This document shows positions 14,575 through 20,024 of a DNA stretch of 20,024 bases, in pieces. The stretch is from Kiritimatiellia bacterium (GTDB taxonomy: Bacteria > Verrucomicrobiota > Kiritimatiellia > RFP12 > UBA1067): positions 1 through 20,024 of the forward strand of contig JAEDMC010000031.1 in NCBI GenBank assembly GCA_016303225.1, in the 5' to 3' direction. Positions within the stretch are counted from its first letter, which is position 1, and the number at the start of each line of letters is the position of its first letter. A model generated the notes under the pieces. That model ran no database searches, was not told the DNA's origin, and saw only the letters and a program-made list of their open reading frames with translations. The position numbers and the translations under genes are program-made.

Positions 14575-15693
14575 TTAAAGGTGTTTCCTTACAAGCCGGG
14601 CCGCCAGGACAAAGCACATCAGCACGGGCAGCCAGATGATTAACTCAGGATGAATGCGATACATTTTCTCGCACGAAAGCATCAGGATGACCAAGACGTA
14701 ATACCCCAGTGACACGGCCAGGGAAATGGCCATGCCAATCGACGAGTCCTTGCGTTGAGACCGGATGCCCAGAGGGATGCCGACCAGCACGAAGCAGATG
14801 GACGCCATAGCGAAAACAAAGCGCTTGTTGAATTCAACCTTGTGATAGCAGAGGTCCTTTTGTAGGAGATGCCTCTCCGTGTCCGCCGCTTTCCCCGTGC
14901 CGCTGCTGGCTGACAGCTTGGCTTTCATCTTGCGGATCTCGTCGATCATCTCGCCAAAACGGTAGTCCTTTGCCCGCTTCCTGTACTTGGAATTTCTCAG
15001 CACGTCCTTGATCGTATAGACAAACCGGTTGGCACGCGCCATCGTTAGATGCTTCTCGTCAACCGGATCAACCGTCATGTGATAAAGCTCAAAGCCAACA
15101 TCCGTGCCCGACTGCGTGACAAGAGCCTTGTCGGCCGTAATCATGCGGTCTATTTTCGGAGAAGAATAGTCAAGGACGACTAGATCGTAGAGCCAATTGC
15201 CCTCTTTGCGGCCAAAATACAGCTTGACGTTCCGGAAGTCGTCGATGACGCGTCCGGGTTCAAGCACGCTGAGGCCCGTCTGGACCGACACCTTGGACTT
15301 GAGCGAACGACGGATCTCATGCCCTCGCGGCACGATTTCGTTATTCACCCAAAAGCCAAGCGCCGTGCAGAAGATCGCGAAGAGAATCGGCCACTTCATG
15401 ACCGAGAGCAGATTGATTCCGCAGGCCCGCATCGCCGAGATCTCGCTGTCGGCGGACATCCGGGAGAAGACCAGGATGGAACTCACCAGCAGCGCCAGGG
15501 GGATTGACCACTGAAGCGTCTCGGGAATCGACACAAGACAGAACTCCCTGACCAGCGACATCGGCACGCCGTCCATGATGAAATCGACGACCTGCACGAG
15601 CAAGCCAATCGTCAGCACGAAGCTGAGCATCAGGAACGCGAGCAGAAAACTCGACAGAAACGAGCCGAAAACGTATCTCTCAATGGTCTTCAA
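14575..15693 (-). CDS. lptG: LptF/LptG family LPS-export permease
   Basis: Inner-membrane permease of the Lpt machine that lifts LPS out of the membrane. The 372 residues have the family topology: three N-terminal helices (about 12-34, 60-80, 100-118) with SADSEISAMRACGI between the second and third, a periplasmic beta-jellyroll domain (about 130-290), and three C-terminal helices with GIPLGIRSQRKDSS near 310-325. The start is TTG at 15693, overlapping the tyrS stop as TTGA. No better start exists near the conserved KTIERYVFGSF, and the Shine-Dalgarno site is weak, so coupling to tyrS is likely. Only one of the usual F/G pair is present here, so the F-versus-G label is uncertain. Confidence 0.82.
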   Translation of the reverse strand: MKTIERYVFGSFLSSFLLAFLMLSFVLTIGLLVQVVDFIMDGVPMSLVREFCLVSIPETLQWSIPLALLVSSILVFSRMSADSEISAMRACGINLLSVMKWPILFAIFCTALGFWVNNEIVPRGHEIRRSLKSKVSVQTGLSVLEPGRVIDDFRNVKLYFGRKEGNWLYDLVVLDYSSPKIDRMITADKALVTQSGTDVGFELYHMTVDPVDEKHLTMARANRFVYTIKDVLRNSKYRKRAKDYRFGEMIDEIRKMKAKLSASSGTGKAADTERHLLQKDLCYHKVEFNKRFVFAMASICFVLVGIPLGIRSQRKDSSIGMAISLAVSLGYYVLVILMLSCEKMYRIHPELIIWLPVLMCFVLAARLVRKHL

Positions 15694-16931
15694 AACTTCA
15701 GGACAAAGTAGTTCTTCTTTCCGCTGCGGAGAACCGCGACACCCTCCTTGACGTCCGCCTCTCCAAATGCACGCTTGTCGTCAACCTTGGCGTCATTGAG
15801 CGAGAGACCGCCCTGCTGCGCCATTCGACGCGCCTCGCCGTTCGACTTGAACATGCCAGCCGCCGCCGCAACCGCAAAGACCGGCTTGCCGACACAGTCC
15901 TCAAGCTTCACCTGCGCGCTCGGCACGTTCTCCGCCTTGGCAATGTCCGCCGAAGACTTCTTCGCATAGAGGGCCTCGGTCGCCTCCTGCGCCTTCCTGA
16001 GCCCTTCTTCGCCGTGCACAAGACGCGTGATCTCCTCCGCCAGCGCCTTTTGCGGAATGCGGGCTTCGGGATGCGCCTTCATCTCCGTCTCCAGTGCGGC
16101 AATCTCCTCGAGCGAACGCATCGAGAACACCTTGAGATAGCGGATCACGTCCGCGTCCGGCGTCCGCAGGAAGTACTGGTACCAGTCAAAAACCGGCGTC
16201 ATCTCTCCGTTCAGGAAAAGCGCATTGCCTTCAGATTTGCCGAACTTCTTGCCGGTCGAGTCCAGGAGGAGCGGAAACGTCAGTCCGTAGGCGGTCTTGC
16301 CGCGCATGCGGTGGACGAGATCGGTGCCGGCCGTGATGTTGCCCCACTGGTCAGCCCCGCCGACCTCCATCTGGCAACCATAGTTGTCATAAAGGTGGAG
16401 AAAGTCGTTGCCCTGCAGGATCTGATAGGAGAATTCCGTAAACGTGAGAGCTCCTTCGGAGGCTTCCAGGCGCTTCTTCACCGATTCCTTCGCCAGCATC
16501 TGCGGCACGCGGAAGTTGATCGCGATGTCGCGCAGGAACTCAATGGCGCTCGTGCCCTTGTACCAGTCGTAGTTGTCGACCATCGTCGCCGCGTTCGGCC
16601 CGTCGAAGGCGAGAATGCGCGAAAGGTTCTCGCGAATGCCCTTCTTGTTCTCCTCGACCTGCGCGACCGTCAGCATGTTGCGCTCCGCCGACTTGCCGGA
16701 CGGATCGCCGATGAGGCCCGTCGCGCCGCCAACCAGAGCAATCACCTTGTGCCCTGCCTGCTGAAAACGCTTCAAAACGATAATCGAAACGAGATTTCCC
16801 GCTTGCAATGACCGCGCCGAAGGATCAAAGCCGCAATAAATCGTCATCGGCGTCTCAAGCGCCCGTTCGATTCCCGGATCCGTGAGCGCTTCGACCAGCC
16901 CACGTGCTTTCAGTTCTTCAATCAGTTTCAT
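15690..16931 (-). CDS. tyrS: tyrosyl-tRNA synthetase
   Basis: It charges tRNA-Tyr with tyrosine in the cytosol. The 413 residues have the bacterial layout: class I catalytic core with IYCGFDPSARSL (31-42), GGATGLIGDPSG (68-79), FTEFSYQILQGNDF, GGADQWGNIT (191-200), the KMSKS equivalent KFGKS (229-233), and a C-terminal S4-type RNA-binding domain ending SGKKNYFVLKF. The HIGH motif position reads QAGN (43-46), so both histidines are replaced. The start ATG at 16931 is chosen by alignment of MKLIEELKARGLV. No ribosome site precedes it, and the -10 box ends 6 bases upstream, so the mRNA is probably leaderless. It is the first gene of the 11-gene operon. Confidence 0.93.
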   Translation of the reverse strand: MKLIEELKARGLVEALTDPGIERALETPMTIYCGFDPSARSLQAGNLVSIIVLKRFQQAGHKVIALVGGATGLIGDPSGKSAERNMLTVAQVEENKKGIRENLSRILAFDGPNAATMVDNYDWYKGTSAIEFLRDIAINFRVPQMLAKESVKKRLEASEGALTFTEFSYQILQGNDFLHLYDNYGCQMEVGGADQWGNITAGTDLVHRMRGKTAYGLTFPLLLDSTGKKFGKSEGNALFLNGEMTPVFDWYQYFLRTPDADVIRYLKVFSMRSLEEIAALETEMKAHPEARIPQKALAEEITRLVHGEEGLRKAQEATEALYAKKSSADIAKAENVPSAQVKLEDCVGKPVFAVAAAAGMFKSNGEARRMAQQGGLSLNDAKVDDKRAFGEADVKEGVAVLRSGKKNYFVLKF

Positions 16932-16937
16932 GACGCT

Positions 16938-16968
16938 ATTATACCATATATCCGTAACGATTTGTGAA
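16938..16968 (-). promoter_or_regulatory. tyrS operon promoter with extended -10
   Basis: On the minus strand TGGTATAAT gives a perfect -10 (16938-16943) with the TGN extension. The best -35 is TTCACA (16963-16968) at a long 19-base spacing. After TATAAT come AGCGTC and then the tyrS ATG, so the expected start is at the A of the ATG. The same TATGGTATAAT sequence is used at 18800-18805. Confidence 0.65.
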
Positions 16969-16987
16969 AAAGCACAACAAGTAGGCA

Positions 16988-17066
16988 GTCGGTCACTCAA
17001 CACCGCTTCGCGGCATTGAGCGCCCGACTACAGCATTTGGGCATCTGGGCGATTGAGCATCTGGGC
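16988..17066. repeat. hairpin + GCATCTG octamer element, copy A
   Basis: A hairpin at 16988-17028 (19-base arms, 3-base loop) is followed by octamers GCATTTGG (17033-17040) and GCATCTGG (17041-17048), then GC, a 6-base spacer, and a third octamer GCATCTGG (17057-17064). The layout matches copy B at 18852-18924 part for part. Pairing is better on the minus strand, where 18 of 19 positions pair counting G-U wobbles, against 15 on the plus strand. It sits 44 bases upstream of the tyrS -10 box and downstream of the anti-sigma gene. The remaining 17067-17202 shows no gene, only a 5-bp GAAGC/GCTTC hairpin at the anti-sigma stop. Confidence 0.75.
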
Positions 17067-17202
17067 CTTTCTCGTGTGGACGTGCCAAAAGCCGCAGTCG
17101 CCTGGCATTGCTGATGATTCCGCTTCAACGGCGAACCCTTAGCTCACCACAGCTTGTCTTAAAATTCCATTGTACACCAACCCGCAGGCTGAAGCAATCG
17201 CT

Positions 17203-17559
17203 TCAAAGCAAATCGCGGCACGGGGCGTCTTGCCAGTCGAGGAGCCTGTCGCCCGCCGAGGCCTCGGTCCCGCCGCAGAGATCGAGCCCGTCAATCTCGC
17301 ACAGGACGGCGATCACCCCCTCGACCCCGGCTCCGGCGGCGCCCCCAGACAGCCTGCGCGACAACGGCAGCAGCAGGATCGCCGCCAGCACGGCCGCCGC
17401 CAGCCCCGCCCCCCGGCGCCAACAGCGCACACGTCGCCGCCGTGCGGCCTCCTGCGCCGCCAGGGCCGTGATGGCGGCCAACGACCCGCGACCGGCGGGT
17501 GTGACCGACTCCTCCAGCGCCCGGCGGACGACCGTCGCCAACTCCATGTCTTCAATCAT
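17203..17559 (-). CDS. putative one-TM anti-sigma factor
   Basis: A 118-residue protein starting at the ATG at 17559, which overlaps the sigma-factor stop as ATGA and has GGAGGGGAG close upstream. The first 45 residues are cytoplasmic-looking and helical (LATVVRRALEE, ITALAAQEAARRRR). One membrane segment (about 47-63, GLAAAVLAAILLLPL) follows, then a periplasmic tail of about 55 residues with three cysteines. There is no zinc-binding HxxxCxxC motif. Size, topology and position behind an ECF sigma gene are those of a small membrane anti-sigma factor, but I see no sequence match to a named family, so the role is inferred from context. G+C content is higher than in the tyrS operon. Confidence 0.6.
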   Translation of the reverse strand: MIEDMELATVVRRALEESVTPAGRGSLAAITALAAQEAARRRRVRCWRRGAGLAAAVLAAILLLPLSRRLSGGAAGAGVEGVIAVLCEIDGLDLCGGTEASAGDRLLDWQDAPCRDLL

Positions 17560-18116
17560 GACTCCCCTCCCAGTAATTTCCGCAGGCGAACGGTCGCCGC
17601 ATGCATCCACGTCAGCGCCGTGCCCAGGGGAATGTTCAACTCCCCGGCGATCTCCCGGAAAGAGAGCTCGCCTTCGATGCGCAGCAAAAGCACCGTCCGC
17701 GGCCCCTCCGGCAACGCCCGCACGGCGCGACGCACGTCCGCAGCGGTTCCGCGCAGCTCGGTCGCCTTGCTCGGCCAGGGCGCCCCGTCGACCAGCGTCT
17801 CCGCCAGGCTCGCGCCGTTTTCATCGACGGCGTCGAGACTGCACGTCGGCCGGCCGCTCCGCCGGAACCGGTCAATCACGACCGTGCGCGCGACACGCGC
17901 CAGATACGCCCTGGCCGAGCCGCCGCGAAACGAGCGGCAGCCCTTGATCACCCGCACCCAGACCTCCTGAAACGCATCCTCGGCCTCGGCGTCTGAAGCC
18001 GTCAAGCCGCGCAGCAGCGCCCTCAGCCAAGTCGTGTTGCGGGCGACCAGCGCCGAGAGCGACATGACGTCGCCCCGGCGCGCATAGGCGAGCAGAAGCT
18101 GCCCGTCTTCGGTCAT
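17556..18116 (-). CDS. ECF-type RNA polymerase sigma factor
   Basis: A 186-residue alternative sigma factor. Region 2 spans about 20-88, with EAEDAFQEVWVRVIKG (44-59) and ARAYLARVARTVVIDRFRR (68-86). A variable linker follows, then region 4 (about 133-182) with LPEGPRTVLLLRIEGELSFREIAGELNIPLGTALTWMHAA-type helix-turn-helix sequence. The ATG at 18116 overlaps the stop of the Spy-like gene as ATGA, and the upstream ribosome site is weak, so coupling is likely. An apparent 363-residue longer frame is only the shadow of the upstream gene. It lies between a periplasmic Spy/CpxP-like protein and a one-TM protein, suggesting an envelope-sensing sigma circuit. Confidence 0.88.
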   Translation of the reverse strand: MTEDGQLLLAYARRGDVMSLSALVARNTTWLRALLRGLTASDAEAEDAFQEVWVRVIKGCRSFRGGSARAYLARVARTVVIDRFRRSGRPTCSLDAVDENGASLAETLVDGAPWPSKATELRGTAADVRRAVRALPEGPRTVLLLRIEGELSFREIAGELNIPLGTALTWMHAATVRLRKLLGGES

Positions 18117-18652
18117 GGCTTCGCGTCGGCCTGCCCGGCCTCGTCCGGAGTCTCTGCCGGCGTCGGCCGGGGACGCTTCGCCCGCGGCGGGCGGGCAGAC
18201 CGCGAACCGGCCAGTTCCTGCGCCTTCTTGACCTGCTCGGGCGTGAGGATCGACTTCGCGGCGATCAACCTCCTGGTCTGCGCCTTCGCTATCGCCTTGC
18301 GCGCCTCGAAGACCTCGTCGATCGCCGCCATCACGGCCGCCTCGTCGATCAGCTCGGCCTTCAGCAGCTCGGCCTGGCGCTCCATGCCCTTGCGGATTTG
18401 CTCGTGCAGTGACCGCAGCTTGCCTTTGTCGTCGCGCAGGGCCTTGAGCTTCGCCGCCTGTTCGTCGGAAAGCCCGAGCTGCTCGGCAAACCGCGGATTC
18501 AGCGCCGCCCGCACCACCGAATCGTCCGACGACGCCCCCATCATGGCACGGGACGGACGCGCCCGCGTCTCGCACCCGGTCTTCCCGGACGGCTTCTCGG
18601 CAACGGCGGCCAGCGCCAGCGCCGCGGCGACAACAGTCATCAAACACTTCAT
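18113..18652 (-). CDS. periplasmic Spy/CpxP/ZraP-like protein
   Basis: A 179-residue protein with a signal peptide (hydrophobic 5-18, probable cut near AVA at 18) and a helical body carrying two LTxxQ-type motifs: LSDEQAAKLKALRDD (about 61-75) and LTPEQVKKAQEL (about 136-147). Between them is a long charged helix with LHEQIRKGMERQAELL. The tail is rich in proline, arginine and lysine. Family members are periplasmic chaperones or metal/stress sensors. The body has a single histidine, so a metal site is not evident. The start ATG at 18652 has AAGGA 9 bases upstream. As first gene before a sigma factor and a membrane protein, it may be the sensor of that circuit. Confidence 0.72.
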   Translation of the reverse strand: MKCLMTVVAAALALAAVAEKPSGKTGCETRARPSRAMMGASSDDSVVRAALNPRFAEQLGLSDEQAAKLKALRDDKGKLRSLHEQIRKGMERQAELLKAELIDEAAVMAAIDEVFEARKAIAKAQTRRLIAAKSILTPEQVKKAQELAGSRSARPPRAKRPRPTPAETPDEAGQADAKP

Positions 18653-18676
18653 CGAATGTATTCCTTTCTGATTTGG

Positions 18677-18706
18677 TTACGGCCGACAGGACGCCGGCCT
18701 CGGTAA
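18677..18706 (-). promoter_or_regulatory. leader hairpin just upstream of the Spy-like gene
   Basis: On the minus strand TTAC...GGCCG and CGGCC...GTAA pair over 9 positions with a 3-base bulge and a 9-base loop. It lies about 10 bases before the AAGGA ribosome site in the leader. A second perfect 6-bp stem, CCGTGC/GCACGG, lies at 18762-18780. They may tune translation or RNA stability. I recognise no riboswitch. Confidence 0.35.
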
Positions 18707-18799
18707 TAAAGACGCAGACGGACCCGAAAATATTTTACCCGATGCAACGTCTACAGCTTCACCGTGCAGATCTCGCACGGCAACGGCCTCATAGCATAG

Positions 18800-18808
18800 A
18801 TTATACCA
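18800..18808 (-). promoter_or_regulatory. extended -10 promoter of the Spy-sigma-anti-sigma operon
   Basis: On the minus strand TGG followed by a perfect TATAAT. No good -35 is seen at 16-18 bases, which fits an extended -10 promoter. The start would be near 18793, giving a leader of about 140 bases with two hairpins. Eleven bases (TATGGTATAAT) are identical to the tyrS promoter. Confidence 0.55.
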
Positions 18809-18851
18809 TAACTTCGCAAAACCACACCACCCAAACCCCACCGTTAGGCTC

Positions 18852-18924
18852 GGTCAGTCAACACCGCTCTTGCGGTCTTGACCGACCTCGGCATCTGAGC
18901 ATCTGAGCAAAAGTGCATCTGAGC
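18852..18924. repeat. hairpin + GCATCTG octamer element, copy B
   Basis: A hairpin at 18852-18887 (16-base arms, 4-base loop) is followed by GCATCTGA at 18891-18898 and 18899-18906, then GC, a 6-base spacer, and GCATCTGA at 18915-18922 before CTTTTTC. The order and spacing match copy A, in the same orientation. It sits 46 bases upstream of the -10 box of the Spy-sigma operon. The flanks 18811-18851 and 18925-18976 show no gene; a 9-base AAAGACCCT direct repeat is present in the latter. Confidence 0.75.
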
Positions 18925-18976
18925 TTTTTCGAATGAAAGACCCTATGTCTTTGCCCCAAAGACCCTCGATGCCCCC

Positions 18977-19121
18977 GGTAGGGGCGGACGTCCTCGGCCG
19001 CCCGCAACCGCCCCACAACGCGATTTCGTTTGATCGCGGTTGCGGGCCGCCCGGAGGTCGGCCCCTACCTCGGACTATCGAAACCGGCGCGGAGCGTCCC
19101 CACCGGTAGGGGCGGACGTCC
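18977..19121. repeat. palindromic GTAGGGGC element with extra direct copy
   Basis: The left arm (18977-19011) begins GGTAGGGGCGGACGTCC. The right arm (19036-19069) is its imperfect inverted copy ending GGCCCCTACC. Inside lies a smaller perfect stem CGCGAT/ATCGCG (19019-19038). A further direct copy of GGTAGGGGCGGACGTCC follows at 19105-19121 with its own partial inverse just before it. The element abuts and truncates the PIN-toxin reading frame. It encodes nothing and looks like a small non-autonomous mobile or extragenic palindromic element. Confidence 0.7.
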
Positions 19122-19224
19122 CAGAGAACAACGCCCTGTACACCCGTGCCGGAGGGGAATCTGAGTTTCTCGTCCAGTATGCAGAGACGAGAACATTTGT
19201 GTCTATGACCGCCTTGACGTTCAT
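19075..19224 (-). pseudogene. PIN-domain toxin, truncated after about 34 residues
   Basis: The ATG at 19224 overlaps the antitoxin stop as ATGA. The first residues, MNVKAVIDTNVLVSAYW, are the first strand of a PIN ribonuclease with the active-site Asp at position 8, followed by a helix-like ARVYRALFSG. At 19121/19122 the sequence passes into the palindromic GTAGGGGC element, and the frame ends at a TAG after 49 residues. PIN toxins are usually 120-140 residues and need three or four acidic residues, so the other catalytic residues are gone. No remainder is visible beyond the element. The coupling shows that it was the toxin partner of the gene before it. Confidence 0.75.
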
Positions 19225-19577
19225 CTTGCACCAGCCATCGCGAGTTCTTTTGCCTGTCGCTCACGTCTATCTTTGCGGGCGGCGGCAATTTCGGCATCAA
19301 TCTCTTCCATCGTCAGTTCAGGAACGCCGCGAGATTGCACATCTGCACGGATGCTCTCAAATGCCTTAAGTGCCTCTTCGCTTGTAACGCGCTTCTTCAT
19401 TGGTGAGGCGGATACTGGATAGTCGCAAATCTCGAAAGGAATCCTACGGCTCCTCAAAGCGGCCTTTGCGAATACGACAAACGCCGTGGACATCGTCATC
19501 CCGATGTTCTCGCAGAACTGGCTGAAGTCCCGCTTGAGACCGTCATCCATTCTTATGCTAAATGCTGTCTGTGCCAT
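19221..19577 (-). CDS. RelB/DinJ-type antitoxin
   Basis: A 118-residue protein. The N-terminus, MAQTAFSIRMDDGLKRDF, is the beta-strand and first helix of a ribbon-helix-helix DNA-binding domain; FCENIGMTMSTAFVVFAKA completes it, as in RelB/DinJ. The C-terminal half is charged and helical (SEEALKAFESIRADVQSRG, EEIDAEIAAARKDRRERQ), suited to wrapping the toxin. The ATG at 19577 has AGGAG 9 bases upstream. It should repress its own promoter and neutralise the toxin in the cytosol. The next gene is a PIN-domain fragment joined by ATGA overlap, so the antitoxin is now without a working toxin here. RelB-type antitoxins more often pair with RelE/YafQ toxins. Confidence 0.82.
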   Translation of the reverse strand: MAQTAFSIRMDDGLKRDFSQFCENIGMTMSTAFVVFAKAALRSRRIPFEICDYPVSASPMKKRVTSEEALKAFESIRADVQSRGVPELTMEEIDAEIAAARKDRRERQAKELAMAGAR

Positions 19578-19609
19578 TTTACACTTCTCCTGTCAATCAA
19601 AACGCACAC

Positions 19610-19638
19610 ATTGTATCATATTGAGCCATCACAGTCAA
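19610..19638 (-). promoter_or_regulatory. antitoxin promoter
   Basis: On the minus strand TTGACT (19633-19638) and TACAAT (19610-19615) are separated by 17 bases, with TG just before the -10. The expected start is near 19603, about 25 bases before the antitoxin ATG. No clear operator palindrome was found. Confidence 0.65.
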
Positions 19639-19863
19639 GGTGGTGCCGCGAAAATCACGGATTACAAATACCCCTGCCGCTTCCAGAAGTAAACTTGATT
19701 TTAGCCCGACTTTCCACGTTCGACCCTAAGTTTGACTTTTTTCATGTAGTTAATTGATCTTATTTCAGGAGTTTTCTCGAATTCCATAATATACCGTCCG
19801 AAAAGTCGTGTAGTGAAGACCTATCCTCTATGATTGCATTGCCGAATATGAGAAAATATAGGC
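19639..19863. other. AT-rich gap, probably containing the left end of the IS
   Basis: No gene is recognisable here. The G+C content drops sharply compared with the left side. The stretch from about 19700 (CCCGACTTTCCACG onwards) is a plausible place for the IS left terminus, but the right end lies outside the window, so inverted repeats cannot be matched. Confidence 0.3.
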
Positions 19864-20024
19864 ATGTTCTTGAAGGCAACAAAAAGAAAGAAGGACGGTA
19901 AGATCCACCACTATTGGAGCGTGGTGGAAAATGTTCGCGTTGGCAGACGTGTATTTCAGCGGCGAGCGCTGTATCTTGGCGAATTGAATGACTCGCAGCA
20001 TGCAGAATGGCAAAGAGCCATTGA
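19864..20024 (+). CDS. IS transposase (IS4/IS1634-like), 5' part only
   Basis: The ATG at 19864 opens a frame that runs off the window after 53 full codons. The protein begins MFLKATKRKKDGKIHHYWS, followed by VVENVRVGRRVFQRRALYLGELNDSQ. This is the familiar N-terminus of a group of DDE transposases found widely in PVC and other bacteria (a KKDGK-HxYWSxVEN start, then V-QR--LYLGE-NDSQ). The catalytic domain is outside the window, so activity cannot be judged. It is the only plus-strand gene found here and is more AT-rich than its neighbours. Confidence 0.8.
   Translation, partial: MFLKATKRKKDGKIHHYWSVVENVRVGRRVFQRRALYLGELNDSQHAEWQRAI

Noticed and set aside
16988..17066. Hairpin element as an integron attC site
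   Set aside because: No integron integrase or cassette array is present. The XerD in the window has a housekeeping-type context and lacks the integron-integrase extra helix as far as I can see.
16932..17202. tRNA gene or T-box upstream of tyrS
   Set aside because: No cloverleaf or T-box sequence was found, and the promoter abuts the start codon, leaving no room for a leader regulator.
17556..18647. Longer 363-residue version of the sigma factor
   Set aside because: The extra N-terminal half is an out-of-frame reading of the Spy-like gene; the ATG at 18116 with ATGA overlap gives a normal ECF length.
18653..18799. Known riboswitch or small RNA in the sigma operon leader
   Set aside because: The hairpins are short and I recognise no conserved riboswitch core.
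18891..18924. GCATCTGA repeats as a CRISPR array
   Set aside because: The units are 8 bases, two are adjacent, and there are only three; there are no spacers and no cas genes.

Overview
The window reads as chromosomal DNA of a Gram-negative bacterium, most likely a gut-type member of the PVC group (Kiritimatiellota, Verrucomicrobiota or Lentisphaerota). The placement is inference. It rests on a secreted DUF4874/DUF4832 protein, an unclassified secreted glycoside-hydrolase-like protein, a GldA/GldFG/DUF4340 ABC set, LpxA and an LptF/G permease (so there is an LPS outer membrane), and the transposase type at the right edge. Almost every gene is on the minus strand.

Read in the direction of transcription (high to low coordinates), the right edge carries the start of a plus-strand IS transposase (19864 to the window end). 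Next comes a minus-strand RelB/DinJ-type antitoxin with its own promoter (19221-19577). Its PIN-domain toxin partner is cut short by a small palindromic intergenic repeat (18977-19121). A three-gene cassette follows: a periplasmic Spy/CpxP-like protein, an ECF sigma factor and a one-TM putative anti-sigma factor (17203-18652). It is bracketed by two direct copies of a hairpin plus octamer element.

From 16931 down to 3948 lies one very compact 11-gene run: tyrS, lptF/G, lpxA, murF, ABC ATPase, ABC permease/GldG fusion, DUF4340 protein, pyrC, purine nucleoside phosphorylase, xerD and a DUF4832 protein. Neighbours overlap or lie at most 12 bases apart, so it is very probably one translationally coupled operon. 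It mixes translation, outer-membrane and wall synthesis, nucleotide metabolism and chromosome resolution. A consensus sigma70 promoter inside the last codons of the DUF4832 gene then starts a second unit: a remnant ORF, a large secreted glycoside-hydrolase-like gene, tmk and holB. This unit ends at a hairpin terminator at 61-98.

The main points of interest are the paired hairpin/octamer elements at an almost fixed distance from two extended -10 promoters, the sigma cassette they enclose, the decapitated toxin, the short tandem repeats inside pyrC with its missing N-terminal region, the replaced HIGH motif of TyrRS, and a probable leaderless tyrS mRNA. No tRNA, rRNA or CRISPR array was seen.
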